Position numbers and translations under genes: made by a program. Shown piece by piece: positions 17,503 through 25,999 of a stretch of 64,000 nt of DNA. The stretch comes from Amycolatopsis japonica (GTDB lineage: Bacteria; Actinomycetota; Actinomycetes; Mycobacteriales; Pseudonocardiaceae). Each line of letters begins with the position of its first letter. Position 1 is the stretch's first letter. The stretch is from contig NZ_CP008953.1 in NCBI RefSeq assembly GCF_000732925.1, positions 4,278,001 through 4,342,000 on the forward strand, given 5' to 3'. The notes beneath the pieces are model-generated. The model was given only the letters and a program-made list of their open reading frames with translations, was not told the DNA's origin and did not search any database.

Positions 17503-17907
17503 ATGCCCGAACGCACCAAGGCCACCCTCGACGAGTTCTTCCGCCGAATGTCCACAGGAGACACTGACGGCGCCACGGAACTCTTCGCCGACAGTGTCGC
17601 GTGGGACATCCCCGGCGCGACGGACCTGGTCCCCTGGATCGGCCCGCGCCGGAACCGGGCGGAGATCCGCGAGTTCTACGACCTGCTCGACAAGGGCCTG
17701 ATCAAGGACCGGTTCGACGTCGAACGCGTCTTCGTCGACGGGCCGCACGCGGTCGCGGTCGGCCGCCTGCGCTCGACGATCCGCAGCACCGGCAAGGTGA
17801 TCCAGACGGCCTTCAGCCTCGAGTTCGAAGTGGACGACGACGGCCGGATCACCAAGTACCTGATGCTCGAGGACTCCTGGCACGTCGCGAACGCCGTCCA
17901 GCCCTGA
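17503..17907 (+). CDS. SnoaL/NTF2-like small protein
   Basis: 134 residues with the NTF2-like cone fold: TKATLDEFFRRMSTGDTDGA, then SVAWDIPGATDLVPWIGPR, and a central FYDLL, ending in alternating strands. SnoaL-like proteins include polyketide cyclases, epoxide hydrolases and drug-modifying or binding proteins. It starts nine bases after the MFS stop behind an AAGGAGAA site, so the two are co-transcribed. A role in modifying the exported compound is an inference. Confidence 0.82.
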   Translation: MPERTKATLDEFFRRMSTGDTDGATELFADSVAWDIPGATDLVPWIGPRRNRAEIREFYDLLDKGLIKDRFDVERVFVDGPHAVAVGRLRSTIRSTGKVIQTAFSLEFEVDDDGRITKYLMLEDSWHVANAVQP

Positions 17908-17908
17908 G

Positions 17909-17963
17909 GTACATGAAGGCCCCCATCCTTGCGTCAGGCGCAAGGATGGGGGCCTTCATGTAC
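17909..17963. terminator. 25-bp perfect hairpin between convergent genes
   Basis: Arms 17909-17933 and 17939-17963 are perfectly complementary around loop TCAGG. The outer part is GTACATGAAGGCCCCC, as in the hairpin at 14459; the inner part (ATCCTTGCG) differs but is matched in both arms. It sits between the SnoaL-like stop and the fabI stop. Confidence 0.75.
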
Positions 17964-17971
17964 TCGCGAAC

Positions 17972-18739
17972 TCAGATGCCGAGGGCGTGCACTCCGCCGT
18001 CGACCATGATCATCGAGCCGGTGGTGGCGGGCAGCCAGTCCGACAGGACGGCGCAGACGGACTTCGCCGTCGGGTCCGGGTCGGAGCTGTCCCAGCCGAG
18101 CGGCGCGCGGTCGCCCCAGCCCTCCTCCAGCTCGGAGAAGCCCGGGATCGACTTCGCGGCCATGGTCTTCATCGGACCGGCGCTGACCAGGTTGACCCGG
18201 ATGCCCTTCGGGCCGAGGTCGCGCGCCAGGTACCGGTTCACCGACTCCAGCGCCGCCTTCGCCACGCCCATCCAGTTGTAGACGGGCCACGCGACGCGCG
18301 CGTCGAAGTCCATGCCGACGATCGACGAGCCGGGCGAGAGCAGCGGCAGCGTCGCGACGGCCAGAGCCTTGAAGGAGAACGCCGACACGTCGACGGCCAC
18401 CTTCACGTCCTCGCCGGGGGCGTCCAGGAACGGCGCGCCGAGGCACGACTGCGGGGCGAACCCGATCGAGTGCAGCACACCGTCGAGCCCGTCGACGTGC
18501 TCACGCACGCGGTCGGCGAGCGAGTCGAGGTGCTCCTGGTTGGTGACGTCCAGCTCCAGCACCGGCGCCGGCTCGGGGAGCCGCTTGGCGATGCGCTCGA
18601 CGAGCGACAGCCTGCCGAAGCCGGTGAGCACGACCTTCGCGCCCTCCTGCTGCGCGATCTTGGCCGCGTGGAACGCGAGCGAGGCATCGGTGATGACGCC
18701 GGTGATCAGCAGGCGCTTGCCTTCGAGCAGTCCTGGCAC
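17972..18739 (-). CDS. fabI: Enoyl-[acyl-carrier-protein] reductase (NADH)
   Basis: Reduces trans-2-enoyl-ACP in FAS-II. 255 residues, GTG start. The Rossmann motif GVITDASLAFHAAK (14-27), SIGFAPQ (91-97), Tyr154 and Lys161 in YNWMGVAKAALE match InhA Tyr158/Lys165. The substrate loop after AGPMKTMAA is about ten residues shorter than in mycobacterial InhA, which has a long loop for mycolate-length chains. This suggests ordinary chain lengths and a mycolate-free host. It lies 50 bp after fabG on the same strand, as in mycobacterial fabG1-inhA. Confidence 0.93.
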   Translation of the reverse strand: MPGLLEGKRLLITGVITDASLAFHAAKIAQQEGAKVVLTGFGRLSLVERIAKRLPEPAPVLELDVTNQEHLDSLADRVREHVDGLDGVLHSIGFAPQSCLGAPFLDAPGEDVKVAVDVSAFSFKALAVATLPLLSPGSSIVGMDFDARVAWPVYNWMGVAKAALESVNRYLARDLGPKGIRVNLVSAGPMKTMAAKSIPGFSELEEGWGDRAPLGWDSSDPDPTAKSVCAVLSDWLPATTGSMIMVDGGVHALGI

Positions 18740-18789
18740 GGGACCTCCAGTCCGGAGTGGTTTGCGATCGGTACGGGAAAACGGGGACG

Positions 18790-19494
18790 TCAGTGGCCCA
18801 TGCCGAGGCCGCCGTCGACCGGCAGCACCGCACCGTTGACGTAACCGGCCTCTTCGGAGGCGAGGTAGCGGACGGCGGCGGCGATCTCCGACGGCTCGGC
18901 GTACCGGCCGGAGGGAACCTGGGCGAGGATCTCCTTCTTGCGGTCCTCGCCGAGCTCGTCGGTCATGTCCGTGGCGACGAAGCCCGGCGCGATGACGTTC
19001 GAGGTGATGTTGCGCGAGCCCAGCTCACGCGCGAGCGAGCGGGCGAGACCGACGAGGCCCGCCTTGCTGGCCGCGTAGTTGACCTGACCGGCCGAACCGG
19101 TGAGGCCCACGACGGACGAGATGAAGATGTAGCGGCCCCATTTGCCCCGCAGCATGCCGCGGGAGGCGCGTTTGGCGACCCGGTACGCGCCGGTGAGGTT
19201 GGCGTCGACCACGCGGGTGAACTGCTCCTCGCTCATGCGCATGAGGAGGGTGTCGTCGGTCATCCCGGCGTTCGCGACGAGGACCTCGACCGGGCCCTGG
19301 TGCTCCTCGACGAGCTTGAACGCGGCGTCGATCTGCTCGGCGTCCGTGACGTCGGCCTGCACCCCGAAGAGGCCTTCGGGCGCGCCGGAACCGCGGTGCG
19401 TGATCGCGACCTTGTGCCCCTGCGCCGCGAGGTCCTTCGCGATCGCCAAACCGATGCCGCGGTTGCCGCCGGTGACCAGTACCGACCGTCCCAC
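18790..19494 (-). CDS. fabG: 3-oxoacyl-ACP reductase (FabG/MabA type)
   Basis: NADPH-dependent reduction of 3-oxoacyl-ACP in FAS-II. 234 residues. The motif TGGNRGIG (8-15), NAG (75-77), Ser126/127, Tyr140 and Lys144 (YAASK) make the SDR catalytic set. GTG start with AGGAG upstream. First gene of the fabG-fabI operon. The 190-bp gap to the divergent MHS permease holds its promoter, which I could not locate exactly. Confidence 0.93.
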   Translation of the reverse strand: MGRSVLVTGGNRGIGLAIAKDLAAQGHKVAITHRGSGAPEGLFGVQADVTDAEQIDAAFKLVEEHQGPVEVLVANAGMTDDTLLMRMSEEQFTRVVDANLTGAYRVAKRASRGMLRGKWGRYIFISSVVGLTGSAGQVNYAASKAGLVGLARSLARELGSRNITSNVIAPGFVATDMTDELGEDRKKEILAQVPSGRYAEPSEIAAAVRYLASEEAGYVNGAVLPVDGGLGMGH

Positions 19495-19685
19495 AGAGCT
19501 CTCCTCGCCTCGTCCTGTCGCGCTGACGGCACTGAGGTTATCGGCTCGTCAGGTTCGCGCCGGAGCCGCGCCACCCCTACCTCCGGGTAACCACGACCGT
19601 CCTAAGCGGATGTTAGGAACCGCGCCGAAACCTTGCCCGGCGGTCACGGATTGTTCACCGTGAGCCGGAACACAGGAGGTCAAAG

Positions 19686-21044
19686 ATGACAACCCGGATC
19701 GGCGAAGCGTCGCCGCCCGTGAGCGAACGTCGAGTCGTCGGCAACGTGCTGCGCGGCTCGATCGGCAACCTGGTCGAGTGGTACGACTGGTACGCCTACG
19801 CCGCCTTCACCACGTACTTCGCGAAGTCCTTCTTCCCCACCAAGGACACGACGGCGGCCTTCCTCGGCACCGCGGCGGTGTTCGCGGTCGGATTCCTCAT
19901 GCGGCCACTCGGCGGCTGGATGCTGGGCCGGTTCGCCGACCGGTTCGGGCGACGAAGCGCACTCGTGCTTTCCGTCACGTTGATGGCGACGGGGTCGCTG
20001 ATGATCGCCGTGACGCCGACCTACGCCTCGATCGGGATCGCCGCGCCGATCCTGCTGCTGGTGGCCCGGCTCGTCCAGGGACTCTCGGTCGGCGGCGAGT
20101 ATTCGACCTCCGCGACCTATCTGTCCGAAGTGGCCACTCCGGGCAAGCGCGGCTTCTACTCCAGCTTCCAGTACGTGACGCTGTACGGCGGCCAGCTGCT
20201 GGCGCTGGGCCTCCAGCTGCTCCTGCAGGCCGTGCTGACCGAGCAGCAGCTGACCTCGTGGGGCTGGCGGATCGCCTTCGTCGTCGGCGCGCTCGCCGCG
20301 GTCGTGGTGATGATCCTGCGCCGCGGGATGGACGAGTCGGCCAGTTTCGAGGAGACCAAGGCCTCCGGCACCGGCAAGGACGCGGGTGACAAGGGCACGC
20401 TGCGCGCGCTGATCAAGTACCCCAAGGAGATCGCGCTCGTCGTCGGCCTCACCCTCGGCGGCACGGTGTCGTTCTACACCTTCGCCACCTACAGCCAGAA
20501 GTTCATGGAGAACACCGCGGGCATCCCGCGCCGCACGGTCACGCTGATCCTGTTCTGCGCGATCCTCGTCGCCGCGATCCTGCAGCCGTTCGCGGGCAAG
20601 CTCTCCGACCGCATCGGCCGCCGACCGCTGCTGATGTTCTTCGGGATCGCCGGCACGCTGCTGACCGTCCCGATCATGACGCTGATGGGCGGGACGAAGC
20701 AGCCGGTGCTCGCCTTCCTGCTGATGCTGGCCGGGCTGGTGATCGTCACCGGGTACACCTCGATCAACGCGATCGTGAAGGCGGAGCTGTTCCCGACGAA
20801 GATCCGCGCGATCGGCGTCGGTCTCCCCTACGCGCTCACCGTGGCGATCTTCGGCGGCACCGCCGAGCTCATCGCGCAGGCGCTCAAGGGCGCGGGCCAC
20901 GAATCGGTGTTCTTCTACTACGTCGCGGGCTGTGTCCTGGTGTCGCTGATCGTGTACGGCACAATGCGGGAAACCTCGAAGACCTCGGAGCTGGACAAGA
21001 AGAAGCGGCCCGAGCCCGAGCTCGTGTCCGGCCGCGAAGGCTAG
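19686..21044 (+). CDS. MHS-family metabolite:H+ symporter
   Basis: 452 residues, twelve helices. Opening GSIGNLVEWYDWYAYAAF and the motif RPLGGWMLGRFADRFGRR identify the metabolite:H+ symporter family (KgtP/ProP-like), which imports carboxylates or betaines. An AGGAGG site precedes the ATG. It is the first gene of a run with a response regulator, a sensor kinase and a TAXI binding protein (gaps of 10, 3 and -4 bp). A carboxylate substrate sensed by that system is the natural inference. Confidence 0.87.
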   Translation: MTTRIGEASPPVSERRVVGNVLRGSIGNLVEWYDWYAYAAFTTYFAKSFFPTKDTTAAFLGTAAVFAVGFLMRPLGGWMLGRFADRFGRRSALVLSVTLMATGSLMIAVTPTYASIGIAAPILLLVARLVQGLSVGGEYSTSATYLSEVATPGKRGFYSSFQYVTLYGGQLLALGLQLLLQAVLTEQQLTSWGWRIAFVVGALAAVVVMILRRGMDESASFEETKASGTGKDAGDKGTLRALIKYPKEIALVVGLTLGGTVSFYTFATYSQKFMENTAGIPRRTVTLILFCAILVAAILQPFAGKLSDRIGRRPLLMFFGIAGTLLTVPIMTLMGGTKQPVLAFLLMLAGLVIVTGYTSINAIVKAELFPTKIRAIGVGLPYALTVAIFGGTAELIAQALKGAGHESVFFYYVAGCVLVSLIVYGTMRETSKTSELDKKKRPEPELVSGREG

Positions 21045-21054
21045 GCGGGAAGGT

Positions 21055-21723
21055 GTGGCCGTGCGGGTGCTGCTCGTCGAGGACGACGCCGGAGTCGCCG
21101 ACGCGCTCGCCGAAGCGCTGCAGTCACGCGGCCACACCGTCTCCCACGCGATCCGCGGCAGCGACGCGCTGCACCGGCATCGCGCCGCCGACGTGATCCT
21201 GCTGGATCTCAACCTGCCCGACATGCACGGGCTCGACGTGCTCAGGAAGGTCCGTCAGGTGTCGCCGGTACCGGTGCTCGTGCTCACCGCGAGCGGGGAC
21301 GAACGGTCCGTCGTGCGCGGGCTGCGGCTCGGTGCCGACGACTACCTGACCAAACCCGTCCGTCTCGCCGAACTGCTGGCGAGGATGGACGCGGTCGTCC
21401 GCCGTGCCTCCGTCTCCGCGGCCCCGCAGGACGGTGTCGTACGTGTCGAGGACGTCGAGATCGACCTCGGCGCGCGGCGAGTGCTGGTCGGCGGGCACGA
21501 CATCGGGCTCACCGCCAAGGAATTCGCCGTGCTGGCGGTACTCGCCGCCCGGCCGGGAACCGCGGTGAGCCGCCAGCAGCTGATGGACGAGGTCTGGGGC
21601 GACGCGTACCTCGCCGTCTCCCGTTCGCTCGACGTGCACCTGACCCAGCTGCGCGCGAAGCTCGACCGGCCGGGCCTGCTGACCACCATCCGGGGTTTCG
21701 GCTACCGGCTGGGCCGGGACTGA
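21055..21723 (+). CDS. OmpR-family response regulator
   Basis: 222 residues. Receiver domain with acidic pair ED-D (9-11), phosphoacceptor Asp51 in ILLDLNLP, and LTKPV Lys near 100. A winged-helix DNA-binding domain with SRSLDVHLTQLRAKL and TIRGFGYRL follows. GTG 21055 and GTG 21061 are both possible starts; GGGAAGG is better spaced for the second. It overlaps no gene but lies three bases before the kinase. TctD/QseB-like regulators that control tricarboxylate uptake share this form. Confidence 0.9.
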   Translation: MAVRVLLVEDDAGVADALAEALQSRGHTVSHAIRGSDALHRHRAADVILLDLNLPDMHGLDVLRKVRQVSPVPVLVLTASGDERSVVRGLRLGADDYLTKPVRLAELLARMDAVVRRASVSAAPQDGVVRVEDVEIDLGARRVLVGGHDIGLTAKEFAVLAVLAARPGTAVSRQQLMDEVWGDAYLAVSRSLDVHLTQLRAKLDRPGLLTTIRGFGYRLGRD

Positions 21724-21726
21724 CCG

Positions 21727-23130
21727 GTGCGCACCCGGCTGCTGGTCGTCCTCGTCGCCCTCGCGCTGACGGTGGTCGCCGCGTTCGCGATCCCGCTGTT
21801 CGGGTCGACGGCCGCACAGCGCACGCAGCAGCTCGTGATCGCGCGCAACGCCGACGTCGACCGGTTCGTCGTCCTCGCCCAGCAGGCGGTCGACGCCGCC
21901 GACCCGACCGCGCTGGCGGTCGACGCCGCGCGGTATTCGTCGTTATACGGCGAAGCGGTCGTGGTGGTCGACGCGCGCGGCGTACCGCTGGTCGAAACCG
22001 GCGGGATGACCGCCGCGGAACCGGTGGTCCGCTCGCTCGTCGAGGCCGCGTTGCGCAACCAGCCCGCGAAAGGGCCGGAGCAGCTCAGCCCGTGGTCGGC
22101 GGATCCGGTCCATTTCGCCCGTCCAGTGGGCACCGGGACCCGGGTGGCCGGTGTGGTCGTGCTCCGCGCGTCGGTGACCACGGCGGCGGCCGACGTCGCC
22201 GCCCGCTGGGCCGCGATCGTCGCGGGCGCGGTGCTGGTCGCGGCCGTGTTCGTCCTGCTCGCGGTCCTGCTGGCCCGCTGGATGGTGCGGCCGCTGCACG
22301 AACTGGAGACCGGCGTGCAGGCGGTGACCGAAGGACATCGCGCGCAGGTCCCCGAGCGGGCCGGGCCCCGGGAGCTGCGGTCGCTCGCGACATCGTTCAA
22401 CCGGATGTCCGACGCCGTCGTCGAGTCGTCCGAACAGCAGCGGCGGCTGGTCGCGGACGCGTCGCATCAGCTGCGGAATCCCATGGCCGCCTTGCGGTTG
22501 CGGGTGGATTCGCTCGCCGCGCAGGTCGACGGCGACGGCCAGCGGGCCTACCGGGCGACCGTCGCCGAGGTCGAGCGCCTGGAGTCCCTGCTCGACGGGC
22601 TGCTCGCGCTGGCGCTCGCCGAAAGCGCCGCGACCCGGCTGGCCGCGGGCGAATCCGGCGACGAACCCTGCGATCTCCCCGCCGTCCTGGCGGAACGGGT
22701 CGACGCGTGGCGGCCCTCGGCCGAAGACGCGGGAGTGGGCCTCGCGGCGTCGGAAGGCCACGACGAGCCGGTGCCGGTGCGGTGCGAGGAAAGCGAACTG
22801 GCCCAAGTGCTGGATGTCCTGCTGGACAACGCGGTGCACTACGCGGGACGCGGCGCCACGATCACCACCGGCTACGAAACCGGCGAGACGACGGCGACGC
22901 TCTTCGTGTCCGACAACGGTCCCGGACTGTCCGAAGAGGACAGGGAACGCGCGACCGAACGCTTCTGGCGTGCCGGTGGCGACGGCGCCCCGCGCGGCAC
23001 GGGTCTCGGCCTCGCGATCGCGAGCCAGCACGTACTCGCCAGGGGCGGGAAACTCGAACTGCGCGAGGCGGAACCGCACGGCCTCGAAGTCCGCGTCGAA
23101 CTCCCTCTCGCGGCAGGGGAAAAACCATGA
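21727..23130 (+). CDS. Membrane sensor histidine kinase
   Basis: 467 residues. Helix 1 spans about 4-25, an extracellular sensor domain about 26-161, helix 2 about 162-184 and HAMP about 184-236. The DHp H-box is ADASHQLRNPMAALRLR (His247), and the HATPase motifs are DNAVHYA, DNGPGL and GTGLGLAIA. It partners the OmpR regulator upstream. Its stop overlaps the start of the TAXI binding-protein gene (ATGA), a tight coupling suggesting that the binding protein presents ligand to the kinase. Confidence 0.9.
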   Translation: MRTRLLVVLVALALTVVAAFAIPLFGSTAAQRTQQLVIARNADVDRFVVLAQQAVDAADPTALAVDAARYSSLYGEAVVVVDARGVPLVETGGMTAAEPVVRSLVEAALRNQPAKGPEQLSPWSADPVHFARPVGTGTRVAGVVVLRASVTTAAADVAARWAAIVAGAVLVAAVFVLLAVLLARWMVRPLHELETGVQAVTEGHRAQVPERAGPRELRSLATSFNRMSDAVVESSEQQRRLVADASHQLRNPMAALRLRVDSLAAQVDGDGQRAYRATVAEVERLESLLDGLLALALAESAATRLAAGESGDEPCDLPAVLAERVDAWRPSAEDAGVGLAASEGHDEPVPVRCEESELAQVLDVLLDNAVHYAGRGATITTGYETGETTATLFVSDNGPGLSEEDRERATERFWRAGGDGAPRGTGLGLAIASQHVLARGGKLELREAEPHGLEVRVELPLAAGEKP

Positions 23131-24068
23131 CCGTCACCAGGCGCACCGCGCTCCTCGCCGGGCTCGCGACGCTCGCGGGCTGTTCGACCGCGGGCTACCG
23201 GGGCCAGGAGCGAGAGGTCGTCATCGCGGCGGGCGAGAGCGGCGGCTTCTATCTGGCCTTCGCGGAACTCCTGGCCCAGCAATTGAACCGGGCGGAACCA
23301 CGGCTGCGGGCGAGCGCCGTCGCCACCGAGGCCAGCGTCGAGAACCTGCGGCGGCTGCGGGACGGCAGGGCCGATCTCGGGCTCGTCCTCGGAGACGTCG
23401 CCGAGTCCGCTTTCCTCGGCGCGGAGCCGTTCTCCGTCCCGATCGCGTTCTCGGCCATCGGCCGCGTCTACGAGAACTACCACCAGCTCGTCGTCCGGGT
23501 GGACGGCGGTGTGCGGTCGCTCGCCGATCTGTCCGGACGGCCGGTGGCGATGGGCGCGAGCGGGTCCGGCGTCGCGGTGTTCAGCTCGCGTCTGTTCGCC
23601 CGCGCCGGAGTGCCCGTGAAGGCGAAGAACCTGCTCCTGGGCGAAGCGATCAACGCGCTGGCCGCGCACGAGGTCGACGCGCTGCTCTGGTCCGGCGGGA
23701 TCCCGACCCCCGCGCTCACCGAACTGAACCGCACCACCCCGATCACGCTCCTCCCGCTCGACGGGCACCTTCCCGCCCTGCGCGCCGGCTACGGACCCGT
23801 GTACGACCAGGTCCACGTACCGGCGCAGGCCTATCAGGGCGTCGGCGAGCTGCGGACTATCGGCGTCGCGAACCTGCTGCTGGCCGCACCGTCATTGCCC
23901 GACGACGTCGCGGCCGCGGTGGCACGCGTGCTGGCCGCGCACGCCGCCGACCTCGTCCCCGCGGCCGCGGTGGGAACGCAGTTCCTCGACGTCCGCACGC
24001 TGATCGGTACCGGGAAGGTCCCGCTGCATCCCGGAGCCGCCTCGGCCTACCGTGCCCTGCACGGGTGA
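23127..24068 (+). CDS. TAXI-type TRAP solute-binding lipoprotein
   Basis: 313 residues. The signal sequence ends in a lipobox LAGC near residue 21, so it is a surface lipoprotein. The fold shows TAXI-family marks: VVIAAGESGGFYLAFAE, RLRDGRADLGLVLGDVAESA, GRPVAMGASGSG and HEVDALLWSGG. TAXI proteins feed TRAP transporters, but no DctM/DctQ membrane gene lies nearby. Its start overlaps the kinase stop. It may act as ligand-presenting co-sensor for the kinase, or bind substrate for the MHS permease. Confidence 0.85.
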   Translation: MTVTRRTALLAGLATLAGCSTAGYRGQEREVVIAAGESGGFYLAFAELLAQQLNRAEPRLRASAVATEASVENLRRLRDGRADLGLVLGDVAESAFLGAEPFSVPIAFSAIGRVYENYHQLVVRVDGGVRSLADLSGRPVAMGASGSGVAVFSSRLFARAGVPVKAKNLLLGEAINALAAHEVDALLWSGGIPTPALTELNRTTPITLLPLDGHLPALRAGYGPVYDQVHVPAQAYQGVGELRTIGVANLLLAAPSLPDDVAAAVARVLAAHAADLVPAAAVGTQFLDVRTLIGTGKVPLHPGAASAYRALHG

Positions 24069-24168
24069 TCACGGCTCCATCTCCAGAGGGATGCGCGTCG
24101 CACCCGGGCGCTGCCAGGGTCGGAAACAGGCGGCCATCGGGCCGCCCCGATCCGAAAGGACTCCAGCA

Positions 24169-25497
24169 GTGGGCGGATTCATGCGGTCGTCGCAACATGG
24201 CCGACATAGGACAGTGTCATCGAGACACACCAGGGTGGTGCGGGGTTCGGCGCTGATCGCGGGCCTCGCGCTCGCGGGCGGGCTCGCCACGGCGGCCCCC
24301 GCCGTCGCGGCCGACCAGGCCAAGCTCACCGCACCGGCCCTCACCGGCCCCTACGACGTCGGCACCACCGACCTCCACCTCGTCGACCCGTCCCGCCCGG
24401 ATCCGTGGAAACCGGAGCGGCGACGGGAGCTCATGGTCACCGTCACCTATCCGGCGGACCGGTTCGCCGACGGCCCGCGAGCGCCGTGGCTCGCGCCCGG
24501 GGTGGGTTCCGTCCTCGACCAGGTGCTGGCGAGCGAGGACTACCTCGGTCTGCCGGCGGGCTCCATCGACTGGGCCTCGGCGAAGCGGCGGGCCGAACTC
24601 GGCGTGCCCGTGGCGCACGGCGCGCCGAAGCCCGTCACGCTCTTCTCCCCGGGCTTCGGCGGCCCTCGCGAGACGTACACGGCGATCGTCGACGACCTGG
24701 CCAGCCGCGGTTACGTGGTCGTCTCGCTTTCGCACACCTACGAGAGCGCCGCGGTCGAGTTCCCCGGCGGACGGCTCGAAACGGCCGTCTCGGGCGAAGG
24801 TCCCGAGTTCATGAAGAAGGCGCTCGACGCCCGCGTCGCCGACAGCCGGTTCGTCCTCGACCAGCTGGCGAAGATCACTCGCGGGCAGAACCCGGACGCG
24901 GAGAACCGGCCGCTCCCCCGCGGGCTCGGCTGGTCGCTCGACCTGTCCAGGGTCGGCGCCTACGGCCATTCCTACGGCGGGTTCACCGCCGGCGAGACGA
25001 TGGTCCACGACCGCCGCGTCGATGCCGGGATCAACCTCGACGGCGCGATGGCGAGCGCGATCGGCTACCCGCCAGGCAGCGTCTACGTGCCAGGAGAGGT
25101 CACCAAACGCGGTCTCGACCGGCCGTTCATGCTGATGGGCGCCGAGGGCACCGACGAGACCGGCAAACCGCTCGAACACACGCACCGGCATCCCGAATTC
25201 GACCGCAGCTGGGCGGATTTCTGGGCCAACCAGCGGGGCTGGAAGCGTGATCTGTACCTGCGCGGCGGCAGCACGCACATGGCCTACAGCGATCTGCAGG
25301 TCGTCGTGCCGCAGCTCGGTTCGCGTGTGACGCCGGACAAGCGGGAGGCGGTCATCGGCACCATCGATCCCCGCCGTTCCGTGGCCGCGCAGCGGGACTA
25401 CATCGGCGCGTTCTTCGATCTGCACCTGAAGGGCCGGGACCGGCACCTGCTCGACGGCGAGTCGCCGCGTCATCCGAACATCGATTTCATCGACTGA
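24169..25497 (+). CDS. Secreted alpha/beta-hydrolase (PAF-acetylhydrolase-like)
   Basis: 442 residues. GTG 24169 is chosen because AAAGGA lies eight bases upstream. A signal peptide follows (basic region, then SALIAGLALAGGLATAAPAVAA). The oxyanion strand is LFSPGFGG, the nucleophile elbow GHSYGG, and a late His is in STHMAYSD. The overall order resembles platelet-activating-factor acetylhydrolase II and actinomycete extracellular lipases. It probably acts on esters outside the cell. It is followed by a hairpin at 25507. Confidence 0.82.
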   Translation: MGGFMRSSQHGRHRTVSSRHTRVVRGSALIAGLALAGGLATAAPAVAADQAKLTAPALTGPYDVGTTDLHLVDPSRPDPWKPERRRELMVTVTYPADRFADGPRAPWLAPGVGSVLDQVLASEDYLGLPAGSIDWASAKRRAELGVPVAHGAPKPVTLFSPGFGGPRETYTAIVDDLASRGYVVVSLSHTYESAAVEFPGGRLETAVSGEGPEFMKKALDARVADSRFVLDQLAKITRGQNPDAENRPLPRGLGWSLDLSRVGAYGHSYGGFTAGETMVHDRRVDAGINLDGAMASAIGYPPGSVYVPGEVTKRGLDRPFMLMGAEGTDETGKPLEHTHRHPEFDRSWADFWANQRGWKRDLYLRGGSTHMAYSDLQVVVPQLGSRVTPDKREAVIGTIDPRRSVAAQRDYIGAFFDLHLKGRDRHLLDGESPRHPNIDFID

Positions 25498-25506
25498 CCG
25501 GACGCG

Positions 25507-25555
25507 CGTGAAGGCCCCCTTCCCTCGGCTCAGCCGAGGGAAGGGGGCCTTCACG
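25507..25555. terminator. 24-bp perfect hairpin after the secreted hydrolase
   Basis: Arms 25507-25530 and 25532-25555 are complementary around a single base, so the real loop is the central GCTCAGC. Outer part CGTGAAGGCCCCCTTCCC. It lies 10 bp after a plus-strand stop and just before the next plus-strand gene, so it acts in tandem, not only between convergent genes. Confidence 0.75.
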
Positions 25556-25567
25556 TAGGTTGGAACC

Positions 25568-25999
25568 GTGACAGAGCCACGGAAACCGATCGTCGAGATG
25601 CCACTGCGCGTGCGCTACCACGAATGCGACGGGCAGGGCATCGTGTTCAACGCGCACTACCTCGCCTATGTGGACATGGCCATGTTCGAGGCGGAGAAAG
25701 CCCTTTTCGGCTCCCACCAGGAGGCGCTGGCCGCCGGTGTGGACGTCGTCGTCGCCGAATCGAATCTCCGCTACCGCGCGCCGTGCCGTTACGACGACGA
25801 ACTGGTCGTCGCCGTGTACCTGAACCACCTCGGCACCACGTCGCTGATCATCGACTTCGAGATCACCCGCGACGGCCGGCTGTGCGCGGAAGTCAAGACC
25901 CGCTACGTCTTCGTCGACCCGTCGACGCTCACGAAGGCGGCGCCGCCCGCGGCGGTACGCGAGGCGTACGCCGCCTTCGTGCCCGCTCAGGCGGACTGA
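25568..25999 (+). CDS. Acyl-CoA thioesterase, 4HBT/YbgC type
   Basis: 143 residues, hot-dog fold. The catalytic segment YHECDGQGIVFNAHYLAYVD carries Asp21 and His30, the 4-hydroxybenzoyl-CoA thioesterase signature of the YbgC/FadM group. It hydrolyses acyl-CoA thioesters in the cytoplasm. GTG start at 25568, twelve bases after the preceding hairpin. Its 3' end overlaps the end of the convergent phoD gene by 13 bp. Confidence 0.88.
   Translation: MTEPRKPIVEMPLRVRYHECDGQGIVFNAHYLAYVDMAMFEAEKALFGSHQEALAAGVDVVVAESNLRYRAPCRYDDELVVAVYLNHLGTTSLIIDFEITRDGRLCAEVKTRYVFVDPSTLTKAAPPAAVREAYAAFVPAQAD

Noticed and set aside
17972..18739. Long-chain InhA
   Set aside because: The substrate loop is about ten residues short, so the gene is called fabI and not inhA.
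19680..21224. 514-residue minus-strand frame opposite the MHS gene
   Set aside because: Low-complexity His/Arg/Gln composition of a shadow; the plus-strand permease motifs and ribosome site are convincing.
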